Assembly (NCBI GenBank): GCA_963795835.1 | Contig: CAWCJC010000011.1 | Location: forward strand, 1-64,000 | Origin: JALYXI01 sp963795835 | Lineage (GTDB): Bacteria; Acidobacteriota; Terriglobia; Bryobacterales; Bryobacteraceae | Reading direction: 5' to 3' | Length of the DNA stretch: 64,000 bases | In this document: one piece after another, positions 17,651-27,100 of the stretch | Numbering within the stretch: the stretch's first letter is position 1 | Layout: each line of letters starts with the position of its first letter | Program-made: the position numbers and the translations under genes | Notes under the pieces: generated by a model | The model's input: only the letters and a program-made list of their open reading frames with translations | Databases searched by the model: none | Told to the model about the DNA's origin: nothing

Positions 17651-18735
17651 ACGTCCACCTCCTTCCATTCAACGATCCGTTTCTCATACATCGATTTGCG
17701 GCCGAGCATGGCTGTGAGCGTGGAGCGTCTGGCGGATTCAGCGTCATTCAAGGGCTTCTGTTTTCCTCTTGTGTTCGCGATGAAGGCCGCAAGCGACATA
17801 TAGGTGCTGTCTTGTCCCGCGTCGGGGACTTTCAGTGTCTCGGTTTTGCCGGATCGAGAAATCAGTGTGGCAGTGGCGAGATCGATAGCGGCATCAGAGC
17901 CGAAGACGCGCTCCTTGATGCCGGAGAACTTGGGTGGATCGAAGAAGATATGGCTGAAGGTGAAGCGCAGGTCGTTCGGAAATTCGTAGATAACGGCGTA
18001 GTTGTCGGTCACGGTGCGGCCGGGGGGATCGTTCTTGAAGAGGTTGATGCCGCCGGAGCCATAGGCGCGGAGCGGCGGGGCCCCGGCTACCCAGACCATG
18101 AGGTCGATGATATGGCAGGCTTGCTCGACGATGGCATCGCCGGAGATGGCGCGGTCAAAGAGCCAGGGAGTGTCGTGCGGCAGGTCGGCGGAGTGGCGAT
18201 AGCCTTGAAGAAACACCACGTTGCCGATTCCCCCGGACTTGATGTATTTCACCGCCGCGTTTCGGTTGGGGTCGTGGCGAAGCTGGAAACCGGCCTGGTA
18301 GATGCCCTTGGCAGTTTTGGTGGCGGTGATGATGTCCCGGCACTGATCGGGGGAGAAGCCCATGGGCTTTTCGCTATAGACGTTCTTGCCGACTTCGAGC
18401 GCCGCCAAAACCATTTCTTTGTGAAGGTTCACGGGGGTGGCGATTACGACGGCGTCGATATCCTTCCGGTCGAGGAGCTTGCGAAATTCCGGGTAGGCTT
18501 CGGCTTTTCCTCCTTTGGCGGCGACGGCTTCCTGCGCCCGTTTTAAACGTTCCGGATCCAGGTCACTGATGGCCACGACTTCAATGCCGGGCACATTCAG
18601 CATGTGTTTCAGAAGGAAGGAGCCCCGGTTCCCTACACCAATGAAGGCAACGCGAATGGTATCGCTTGGGGGTTGCGCACTCAGGAGCGCGGCGCTACTT
18701 GTGGCCAGGAACGCACGGCGAGAAGTATCGGTCAT
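17647..18735 (-). CDS. Gfo/Idh/MocA oxidoreductase with Tat signal
   Basis: The 362-residue product opens with a twin-arginine signal (TSRRAFLATSSAALLSAQ), so it is exported folded with its NAD(P). The Rossmann motif is VAFIGVGNRGSFLLKHML, followed by VVIATPVNLHKEM and the signature NVYSEKPMGFSPDQC. The dimerisation/substrate domain includes GYRHSADLPHDTPWLFD and VEQACHIIDLMVWV. Family members oxidise sugars or inositols, often at C3. It lies between the FG-GAP and DUF1080 genes with four-base overlaps on both sides. Confidence 0.93.
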   Translation of the reverse strand: MTDTSRRAFLATSSAALLSAQPPSDTIRVAFIGVGNRGSFLLKHMLNVPGIEVVAISDLDPERLKRAQEAVAAKGGKAEAYPEFRKLLDRKDIDAVVIATPVNLHKEMVLAALEVGKNVYSEKPMGFSPDQCRDIITATKTAKGIYQAGFQLRHDPNRNAAVKYIKSGGIGNVVFLQGYRHSADLPHDTPWLFDRAISGDAIVEQACHIIDLMVWVAGAPPLRAYGSGGINLFKNDPPGRTVTDNYAVIYEFPNDLRFTFSHIFFDPPKFSGIKERVFGSDAAIDLATATLISRSGKTETLKVPDAGQDSTYMSLAAFIANTRGKQKPLNDAESARRSTLTAMLGRKSMYEKRIVEWKEVDV

Positions 18736-19874
18736 TTCCGTTTCTTTCCTTTAGTGAGATTTTCGAATAGATACAGACCGCTCTTTCCAGATACCGCGAT
18801 ATCGAGATCGCCGTCCTGATCGAGATCGGCGACTACGACTTGCATGCCTCCGCCTGTTCTGGTGCTGTAGTCGACCACGTGCTTGGCCCACTCGATTTCC
18901 TTGTTCTGGTTGCGGAAGTATTCGTACCAGTACACGCCGAGCGGTTCGCGCTCGCCGGGGTCGCGCCCGTTGTGGGCCATGAACCGTTTGCCCGTCACGA
19001 AATCCATCTTGCCATCGCCGTTCAAGTCCACCATGGTGATGGCGTGCGGCTGCGACCAGGAGTCGTCAATGATGTGTTTCTTCCAGGTGTGGTCGGGCAT
19101 TTGTTCCATCCAGAAAAGTCCGTAGTTATGGGCAAGGCCGGTGACCAGGTCGGGGCGGCCATCGCCGTTGACGTCGAGGACATAAATGAAGCTGGTCTGG
19201 TCGAGATCGAAGTCCGGGTGGAAGGTCCAATCGGGCGAGCGCGGGTCGGCGGGGGCTTCGAGCCAGCCTTTGGGAGTGATGATGTCGTTGCGGCCGTCTT
19301 TGTTGATATCGCCGACACCGACGCCGTGGCCGTAGCTTTTCGGGCTGACGACGTGCTTCACGAAGTCGCCGTTCTTGGCTTCGTACCACGCGAGGGGGTC
19401 GGCGGTGGTAGCGCTTCCAAATTGGGGAAGTACTTCGCGGGCTTTGCCGTCGTTATCGAGATCGACGAGGAAGGCGAACTCGACGTTGTGGCCGGAATCG
19501 ATCAGGTGCTTCTTCCATTCGCCGCCGCGAGGGCCGGGGTTTTCATTCCACCAGAGTTCTTTCGCAAACCAGGTGCAGCTGACGATATCGATGTTGCCGT
19601 CTCCGTTGACATCGAGCGGGAGATCGCTGAAGTCTTCGATGTAATTTTGGGTGTAGTTGAGGGAGCGGAACTTGTGTTTGATCCAGTTCGGGCCTTCAAA
19701 CCAGTTTTCGCCGCTGACCAGATCGGGCACGCCATCGTTATTAATGTCGGCGGTGGCGAGCGGTTCGTTGGCGCCCAGATCGAGCGTGTGTTTTTCAAAA
19801 GGAATGTCGGCGGGACGGGAGGCGGCCCAGGCAAACAGGATGACAGTGAAGATGCCGAGCGTTGCCAATTTCAT
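18732..19874 (-). CDS. FG-GAP/VCBS repeat secreted protein
   Basis: A 380-residue secreted beta-propeller with signal peptide MKLATLGIFTVILFAWAAS. Seven or so Ca-binding repeats are visible by eye, each with a DxNxDGxxD loop: DINNDGVPDLVSG, DVNGDGNIDIVS, DINKDGRNDIIT, DVNGDGRPDLVTG, DLNGDGKMDFVTG and DLDQDGDLDIAV. Such proteins often bind carbohydrate or act as surface scaffolds. It is the first gene of the operon with the Gfo/Idh and DUF1080 genes (ATGA overlap), so it may present or bind the substrate. Confidence 0.9.
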   Translation of the reverse strand: MKLATLGIFTVILFAWAASRPADIPFEKHTLDLGANEPLATADINNDGVPDLVSGENWFEGPNWIKHKFRSLNYTQNYIEDFSDLPLDVNGDGNIDIVSCTWFAKELWWNENPGPRGGEWKKHLIDSGHNVEFAFLVDLDNDGKAREVLPQFGSATTADPLAWYEAKNGDFVKHVVSPKSYGHGVGVGDINKDGRNDIITPKGWLEAPADPRSPDWTFHPDFDLDQTSFIYVLDVNGDGRPDLVTGLAHNYGLFWMEQMPDHTWKKHIIDDSWSQPHAITMVDLNGDGKMDFVTGKRFMAHNGRDPGEREPLGVYWYEYFRNQNKEIEWAKHVVDYSTRTGGGMQVVVADLDQDGDLDIAVSGKSGLYLFENLTKGKKRK

Positions 19875-19887
19875 GGGTTCGATTGTG

Positions 19888-21895
19888 TCATAGCGCTTTC
19901 ATGCGGTCCAGTAGGGGCGCAAGCTCATGGAGGCGCGAGGTGTCGTTCCCGTAACGAAAGGCTTGGTAGCATTCGGTGAACTCGGCAACAGCAGCAGCAA
20001 GGGGCGAGGGCGGCAGGGAGGAGGCGAACTCACCGGCAGTGAGAGAGGCGGGCTTGGTGAACCCCCGAGATTGCAGGATGCGCAACATGCGGCGGTAGAG
20101 AGCGGAGACTTCCGCGTGGGTGGCGCGGCCCGTACGCAGTTTGAGCGCGCGGAGGATGGACCGGAGCAGGAAGAACAAGGGGATCAGGGCGAGGGGCGCG
20201 AGCACGTAAGGCAAGTATTGTTTGCGCCAGAAGTGAAAGTTGGGGTTCCAGTTGGCACCCACCTGCTGCGTGGATTCCTGAAGGCGTTCGGCAATGATGA
20301 TTTGGTGGTTCAGGTCGTAATTGACCACCCATTCCTGCCAGAAGGTTTGGGCGGCATCCAAATAGAACGCGGCGCGCTGCAACAGGGGGTTTGGGGCATT
20401 GCGGGCGGCGTAAGGGCGTCGGATCGAAGATGGTCCAGCCGGAGCTGGGGAGCCATGCTTCCACCCAACTGTGGGCATCGGACGCGCGGACGATATATAG
20501 ACCGGAGACCGGGTTCAGGGTGCCGCTTTGGAAGCCGTTCACGATGCGGGCAGGGGTGCCGAGCGAGCGCAGCATGACGGCCATGGCGCTGGCGAAGTAT
20601 TCGCAGTGGCCTTTGCGGCGGTCGAAGAGGAAGTTCGCGAGAGGATCGGGCTGTTCGCGGGAGGGGAGATCGAGCGTGTAGCCGAATTGCGTGCGGAGAT
20701 AGCGTTCGATGGCGGGGGCGGTGGCGAGTTGGCGGGCGAGCGCGGGGATGCGGGGATCAAGAGGGGGGAGTTCGAGATCGCGCTGAGCTTCCGCAAGAGT
20801 GAGCGGCGTGACGGAGACGGGGCGGCCGGGGAAGGGCTGGAAGCTGGAGACTTCATAGCGGAAGCCTTCCACGGGGAGGGCGGTGAAGCGTAAGGTACCG
20901 GCGGGGGTGCGAATGACACGGCCCGCGCCGAGGATGAGGAATTCGGGGGTGCCTGCTACAAAGAGCGCGTCGGAATCCGTAGGGCTGAGGTCGACGCGGT
21001 ACGTGAAGCGCGTGCCATCGCGGCGGCTGCGCTGGAGCGCACCGGCAAGTTCGACGGGTGACTTGCGGGGGAGGACTTCGCGGGCGGTGAAGACGGAGTC
21101 GGTCCACTTATGGCCGTCAAAGTGGGAGAGCGCGGCGCCGCGCCACTTGAGATTCGCGGGCATGGATTGCGAATAGGGGCGGATGTGCATGACGGCGCGG
21201 TTATCTTTCTGAATTTCGCCGATCTCGCCCAGGGTGACGTCATTCGAGAAGCCGCTGAGGTGGTAGCGGGAAGTGATGAAGTGCCGATAGGCGGCGTTGG
21301 CGGAACGCGGGAGCAGGATGAACATCGCGATGGTGAGGAGCAGGATGCCCGCGGTGATGAAGGCGGTGACGGCGGTGAGGCGGGGGGCGATGCGGAGAGT
21401 AGGGGCTGTGGGGCGGGCCGGTTTGCGAAGGCCGCGGCGGATTTCGGCGCTGGTGGAAGCGGCGATGGCGCAGACGAGATAGACGGCGAGGTAGGCGAAG
21501 AAGTTGAGATTGACCGAGAGCATGGCGGCGGCGACGAGTTCGACGAGCGCGATGGAGGCGGTGTAAAGGTAATCGCGGTTGGTGCGCGCGGTGAGGATCT
21601 TCATGACCGCGAGGAAGCAGACCAGGTGGACGGTGGCTTCGAGGAGGCCGCGGGAGAGGAAGAAATAGTCGGCGGCGAAGAAGGCGATGTAGGCGAGGGT
21701 GATCAGGTTGATGGCGAGCGCGGGGAGTTCAAGGGCGATGAGGCCAGCGACAGCGGCGGCGCGAAGGGCGAGACCGAGGCAGACGAGGATGACGGTGGGG
21801 GTATCGAGGAAGCCGGAACCCGCGACGGCGAGGAAGCCAGCGGAGACCAGGCCCAGGAGGGAGAGTTGGAAGAAGCGCTCGACGGCTTTCTGCAT
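19888..21895 (-). CDS. DUF3488/transglutaminase-like membrane protein, one apparent frameshift
   Basis: From ATG 21895 the corrected product has 668 residues: an N-terminal DUF3488 region with about six TM helices, a periplasmic section, a transglutaminase core with the Cys motif RRKGHCEYFASAMAVMLRS, the His motif DAHSWVEAWLPSSGW and the Asp in IFDPTP, then a final TM helix (LAPLALIPLFFLLRSI) and a DUF4129-like helical tail. This is the TgpA layout, thought to act in envelope peptide metabolism. After DPTP the frame breaks; removing one base of the CCC at about 20414-20416 joins it to YAARNAPNPLLQRAAFYLDA, the expected continuation. No MoxR/DUF58 partner genes are adjacent. Confidence 0.85.
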
Positions 21896-21897
21896 GG

Positions 21898-22173
21898 CTA
21901 TGCTGTGAACGGCGGATTCGTGGTGAGTGTGCGGTGCGTTGCTTGTGGGTTGGCGACGGAGGCGGCGCAAGCGCCGGGTTTCCATTTAGGAAGGGGGGTG
22001 ACCTGATTGTTTTCATCAAGATCGCCGGGTTCGTCTCCCGGAATACGTTGTCGGGTTGGGTTTTGGAGGAGGCAGACCTTCAGGCTGACAACGGTGGGTG
22101 TAGCGAGGAGGCTGGTGCCGTCGACGGCTGGAAAAGCGGCGGACACCAGGCGTAATTCGATTGCTTTTTGCAT
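21898..22173 (-). pseudogene. Decayed partial copy of the transglutaminase gene's 5' end
   Basis: A 91-codon ORF that stops two bases before the ATG of the transglutaminase gene. Its first 40 codons resemble the start of that gene: MQKAIE, LVSAAFPAV and TPTVVS-LKVCLL against MQKAVE, LVSAGFLAV and TPTVILVCL. The DNA also aligns with a few indels. The rest (from about codon 42) is charged and matches nothing in the neighbour. I read it as a tandem partial duplication that has decayed. A short translated leader that couples translation to the downstream gene is possible. It was probably never functional alone. Confidence 0.5.
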
Positions 22174-22485
22174 GGGGCTAGAAAGCGAGCGTTAGATTGA
22201 TGGTGCGCCCGTTTGGGTTGCTCTTGGGTTCGCTGTCTTGTGGGGAGTTGGTTTCGTTTTCATTTTTCCCGGGTTCTTTTCGTATTTTCATCCGTTCTGC
22301 CGTCTTTTGAACTTCGCCCCAAGCCTATTTGGGGCTTCTGAGCAGAGTATAGCCGGAGACAATCGCGACAACCGGAAGATGGGGGTAGATTCAGTTGAAA
22401 ACACGGGACATGGAGTTGCATACAATTAGTCACTTCTAAAAGATGCGAGAACCGAGCTCTAAATTGGGTAGTGGTTCAGTTTGAA
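22174..22485. other. Intergenic stretch without a recognisable gene
   Basis: About 310 bases, visibly less GC-rich than the flanks and with T-rich runs at 22245-22310. The only structure I see is a hairpin at 22316-22335: GCCCCAA, six-base loop, TTGGGGC. Neither side has a T tract, so it is a poor intrinsic terminator. No ORF here has a recognisable start or motif. Confidence 0.5.
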
Positions 22486-22878
22486 CTAAGGAAGTTGCGG
22501 CTGTAGGTAAATTTTGACGCCGCGTATTTTCGACACTGCGTACTCGACGTTTGTGTTCGCGGGATATGTGATGACCAGTTCCCGGTTCGTGCGCCAAGTC
22601 ATGCGGACACCACCGCCACGAATACCAAAGAATGTCACCACTGGATTGCCTTGGCGTCTTCCATCGACATACCAAGCAGAAAGCGCGACCACTGAACGAG
22701 TAGCCGTCATCGCTCCGCAATCCGTTTCGTAAAGACTTGCCTTTACTGACTTGTCATCGTTATTTGTGGACTGAAGAACTGGACCTTGGCAGATCCCCCC
22801 TAAAGCATATCCGGCTAAAACCCAAAGGATGGCAAGGGTCCCTAAAACAATCCATACCATCAGAAGCGCCTTCTTCAT
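22486..22878 (-). CDS. Small membrane-anchored or secreted protein, unknown function
   Basis: A 130-residue product with one N-terminal hydrophobic segment (LLMVWIVLGTLAILWVLAGYALG) followed by a polar region with two cysteines (GGICQGP, ETDCGAMTAT) that could form a disulfide outside the membrane. I do not recognise the family. The base composition is lower in GC than the neighbouring genes, as expected for a recently acquired patch. No operon partner. Confidence 0.5.
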   Translation of the reverse strand: MKKALLMVWIVLGTLAILWVLAGYALGGICQGPVLQSTNNDDKSVKASLYETDCGAMTATRSVVALSAWYVDGRRQGNPVVTFFGIRGGGVRMTWRTNRELVITYPANTNVEYAVSKIRGVKIYLQPQLP

Positions 22879-22899
22879 TGTTGTGCGACAAATCCTACC

Positions 22900-23169
22900 A
22901 TGCCTTCCCGAGCAAGCAAGCCAAATCGCCCGCGTGATCCGAACCTGTTAGCGCGATCCGTGGTCGAAGACCTGATAGGCGAAACGATGGAAGGCGACCC
23001 GCTACCGCCGCGTGAACCCGAACCCGTGAAGAATCCGGCGGCGGTGGCATTGTCGAAGCTCGGCGCTTCCAAGGGTGGCTTGGCTCGCGCAGCTTCACTA
23101 TCAGATCGCAAGCGGTCAGCCATTGCTAAGAAGGCGGCGCAGGCGCGTTGGAATCGCCCGAGTGAATGA
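22900..23169 (+). CDS. Small basic protein with KGGxARA / KAAQARW motif
   Basis: The 89-residue product ends in a basic motif, VALSKLGASKGGLARAASLS followed by KRSAIAKKAAQARW. I recall this pattern from short bacterial proteins of unknown function, sometimes annotated as histone-like. The N-terminal half is proline-rich and probably disordered. It converges with the broken vapC copy and is not in a toxin-antitoxin arrangement with it, since the strands are opposite. A nucleic-acid-binding role is a guess from charge. Confidence 0.55.
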   Translation: MPSRASKPNRPRDPNLLARSVVEDLIGETMEGDPLPPREPEPVKNPAAVALSKLGASKGGLARAASLSDRKRSAIAKKAAQARWNRPSE

Positions 23170-23190
23170 GCGGAAGGTACTCCTCAAAGA

Positions 23191-23496
23191 TCATTGCAGG
23201 CCGGGAATGTTTTCGAGATGTACTCGGTTATGTGAAACGAGCGGGATATCATACGCTTTCGCACAAGCGGCGATCCACCTGTCATTTGCCGCCATGACAC
23301 GTGGCGTATTGTTGGCCGTTTTTAGCAAACCCAAGCTCGCATATTCTCGACATACTTTATCGTTGAATGGTAGCTTTACAACCAACTGAAGACGTTGCTC
23401 TATGTCGGCAATTCGCTTAGCCCCAAGAGATCGAAAGCCCTCGTAAACCTCCCCTAGTGTAATGAAAGAAATTGCGGGCGAAAAGCGAAGTAAACT
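23191..23496 (-). pseudogene. VapC-like PIN toxin fragment lacking its N-terminus
   Basis: The frame is open from 23496 down to the stop at 23191 and encodes the last two thirds of a PIN domain: ISFITLGEVYEGFRSLGAKR (the conserved Glu), ANDRWIAACAKAYDIPLVSH (the conserved Asp) and HNRVHLENIPGLQ at the end. The first 30-40 residues, which should carry the first catalytic Asp (LLDTN-type motif), are missing. Upstream in the same frame is a TAA, and the DNA beyond encodes an unrelated protein on the other strand. No antitoxin is adjacent. This is a true truncation, since no single-base change restores the start. Confidence 0.7.
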
Positions 23497-23812
23497 TTAC
23501 GCGATGTGGTTTTGGTTTTTACATCAGTTCCAGCCACCCGCTCAAACGGAGTTCGGCTTCAAGGAATCGAAGCCGCTCATTACAGGAATTCTTGCGTTCT
23601 GGATTGCCGTTCTTATTCCATGGCTTCCATTTGCCGGACTATGCGGGATGGCCTTTGATGGCGGTGACACCATTCACGCTCGAGTTTTCGTAGCCTCAAT
23701 CTGGTCGTACCCGTTGCTTCTGTTTGTTGGCTATCAGCTTAGGCAAAGGCTCCCTGCAATGATATTGCTTCCGGTACTGAACCTATTGGCGTTCTCTTGG
23801 AGCGGCTTTTGA
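23462..23812 (+). CDS. Small membrane protein with three TM helices, unknown function
   Basis: The ORF is 116 codons; the real start may be ATG 23504 (MWFWFLHQF). It has three hydrophobic segments: LITGILAFWIAVLIPWLPFA, VFVASIWSYPLLLFVGYQL and MILLPVLNLLAFSW. There is no recognised motif. Its 5' end overlaps the place where the vapC fragment breaks off, so it may sit on the DNA that replaced the vapC start. Composition is less GC-rich than the housekeeping genes. Confidence 0.45.
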   Translation: MKEIAGEKRSKLYAMWFWFLHQFQPPAQTEFGFKESKPLITGILAFWIAVLIPWLPFAGLCGMAFDGGDTIHARVFVASIWSYPLLLFVGYQLRQRLPAMILLPVLNLLAFSWSGF

Positions 23813-24179
23813 TGAGTTGTCAAGTAAGTTCTTGCCCTGGTTTGAACGGAATCTTGGTCCGCAATCGCGTTACTGCAGATAACAATACCGCTGCGGTCGC
23901 CATCACGAACTAACAAGGTGAGCGCATTTGTAGCAGGATCCTCCTCTCCTGTCTTGACCAAATTGACAAGAATAGGCCTTCTTAATGCCCTAGTTACACG
24001 CAAGCTGTCATGCAACACTTGTAGCTTTTGAACCGCCCTTGGCCGTTGCATCCGGTGGCGATTGCATATCTCCACTACGACCACCCGGCGTTATGCGAAC
24101 ATCTACGATTGCACCCGAAAATCCGTCGATGATGTTGAACGAACCGACAGTTCAATGACGCATCGCGCCCGTGATTCGG
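23813..24179. other. Accessory gap with no gene I can support
   Basis: About 370 bases between the small membrane protein and the TonB receptor stop. On the minus strand an ORF of 116 codons (24084 to 23734) and a short overlapping frame upstream containing IVDVRITPGGRSGDM look weakly protein-like. They overlap the plus-strand gene, have no recognised motif, and cannot be joined by a single-base change. Probably decayed coding DNA. Confidence 0.35.
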
Positions 24180-27100
24180 TCAAAAATAAATCTTCAACGC
24201 CAATTGAATCTGCCGTGACGTACGCTGAAACACCGTCGGGCTTCCCGCACTGGTAATCTTGCCGACTCCGCTAAATCCGATGCTGGCGTTCGGATTGTTG
24301 AATTGCGGCGTGTTCAGCGCGTTGAAAGCTTCGGCGCGGAATTCCACCCGGCGCTTTTCCATGAACGGAAATTGCTTAAACAGGGAGAGATCGAGTTGCT
24401 TCGTTCCGGGGCCGTACAGAATGTTGCGGCCGGAGTTTCCGAACGTGTAGGGCGGTGGTGCGGCGAAGGCCGTGGGGTCGAACCAGAGATTGATCGAGCG
24501 TTGCGAGGAGGGCAGGATTCCCGACCCAATGCGGTTCGGGAACTGCGTCCCTGTGCCTGTGTTGAGGTTACTTGTTTGCATAACCGGGGTGAACGGGAGA
24601 CCGGTCTGAAGAGTCACGATGTGGTTGAGCTGCCAGCCGCCGGTAATCCAATTGATCGGCTTCGGTGTGTTCGACAAAAACTTTGGGAATTCGTAGGTTC
24701 CGCTGAACGTCAGCTTGTGGCGGACATCGAAGGTGGAGTTGCCGCGTTGCGCGGCCAGATTGTAGGAGTTTTGAATTGGACTGTTGCTTGATTCGCCACT
24801 GGTGTCGTCGATGCTGTGGGCCCAGGTCCACGCGCCGGAAAACCGGTAACTGCCGAGGCGGCGCTGGAACGTGGTCTGGAGCGAGTTATAGCTGGAATTG
24901 CCCCAGGGCACGACGCCGGCGGCGTCGCTCAGATTCGGGTACGGACGGCGGCTTACTACGCTGCCCGGGCCGGGGATCGCCTGGTTGATATTCAAGCCCA
25001 CTACATCGACGTAGGTTCCTTTTCCGCCCACGTAGGCGACAGAAACGGCCATGTTGTGGGTCAGTTCCTGCTGGACGTTGAAGTTCCATTCGTACATGGT
25101 GGAGGTCTTGCTGTCTTGCGGCCAATAGTAAAAGCCGCTCCCCGCGATGGGGTAGAGGTCGGGGCGGCTGGCCGGGAAGCCGCTCGAGATCGGGAGCGCT
25201 CCGTTGAAGTTTGCGGCGTCGTTGGTGGTGACCAGAGTTCCGCTGAACGGCGCGTTCTTCGCGAGCGAGTTACCGGACGTCACCGTCTTGAAGCTATAGA
25301 AGATTCCGCCGCCGGCGCGGATCACGGTCTTCGGAGTAGCGGTGTAGGCAAAGCCAAGGCGGGGGCCTAACTGGAGAGGGCGGCCGCTCAATACGGAATC
25401 GCCGGTGAAGGGCGCGGTCCCGACCGGCACCAGCGTTCCGCCATTGAGCGGCACGAAGGAAGCGAGGCGATTGTGGCGTTCTTTCCAGGCCGTGATCGAA
25501 TCATTCCGCAGCCCCATATTGATTGTGAGGCGAGAGTTGACGCGCCAGTTGTCCTGCAGGTATGCACTGTAATAGAAGCGCTGCAGGCTGAAGAACTTCG
25601 AGACGTCCAGGCGGGATGTGATGGGGCGGCCGAGCAGGAAATCCGCCAAGCCGTAGCCTGTGTAAACTCCGCTGAAGCTGAAGGAGCCGGCGGGCGCACT
25701 GGGTGAGAAGAAGGCAAACCGGCGGGAGAGATAGTCGAAGCCCGCTTTCAGTTCATGGCGGCCGCGCACGATGCTGAACGCCTGATCGATCTCCCAATTG
25801 TTGTTCACCTTTTGCAAGCTGCCGGCGCCATCGCCCAAACCTGTGTAACCGGTAATGCTGGTGGTGCTGAGTCCGGGCGCGGCGCCGTGTCCGTTGGCGT
25901 TCGGGATGCCGAGATCTTCGGCGAGCGTGGGGAACTTGGTATCGGAATCGATGATTGCCTGGTTCAGGCGCGAATAGCCGACACGAAGTTCGTAGTATTT
26001 ATTGGCGCCGAGGGATCTTCCATAGCCGAAGACGGCTTGATGGCTGGGGATCAGCACGCGTCCGGGCCGGCCGGGACCAGCGCCCACGGCTGGCTCGGGA
26101 AGATTGCCGGGGTTAAAGGTGTCCGCGGTTTCGTAGCTGTAGCGGAGGAAGATGGCGGCGTTGGTGGTGCGGTAATCGGCGCGGAGGTCGAACTGGTCCA
26201 CTTGGTTGGTTTGCACCGGGTTGTAGAGGAAATTGTTGATCAGGCCGGGGAGGTTGGGGCTGGGGTAGAGCGCAATCAGACGGGCCGCGGTGGGGTCAAT
26301 GAGCGAGGGCGGGATGATGTTGTTCGGGAACTGCGGGCGGGCGGCGGTCCGGGGATCGAGAATCTTGATGTTGGGAAGCGAGGAAAAATCGCCGGTGCGG
26401 AAGGCAGCAATCGGGATGCTGCTGAGATAGGTTTGGGCTTGGCGGACGCGCTTGCCTTCGTAGTCGCCGAAGAAGAAGAGCTTGTCCCTTCCGTTGAACA
26501 GGTGAGGGATGACGATGGGCGCGCCCAGATTGCCGCCGAACTGATTCAGCTTGAAGGGCGGGATGGGGTTGGTGGGGGAGTCGAAGAAGTTCTTGGCATC
26601 GAAGGCGGAATTGCGCAGGAATTCGTAGAGGGTAGCGTGCAGGTCATTCGTGCCCGATTTATAGGTGACGTTGATGATTCCCTGGCCGCCTCCATACGCG
26701 GCTGGCGCGGAACTGGTTTGAACTTTGAATTCATAGATGGAGTCGACGGGCGGAAAGAAGATGAGGACGCCGGCGTCCGTATCGACGCTGTTGATACCGT
26801 CGATCAGATAGGTGACGTCTTCCACCGGCGCCCCATTGATGACGGCGCCGTTGGTGCCGCGGCCGCTGGTGTAGCCAAGCGAACCGGACGCGCCGCCGAC
26901 TCCGGTGAGGACGCCGGGGGCGAGTTGCACCAGCTGCGTGAAGTTCCGCGTGTTGAGCGGGAGATCGACAATTTCTTTGGCGTCGCGGACCTGGCCGATT
27001 TCGGAAGATGCTGTTTCGATGACAGGCGCGGCGCCGGACACGCTGACCTGATCTGAGACGGAGCCGAGTTCAAGGGTGAGATCGGCCTGCACGCGTTGGC

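Noticed and set aside
22316..22335. Hairpin as an intrinsic terminator
   Set aside because: The stem is good, but neither side has a T tract and the strand is uncertain.
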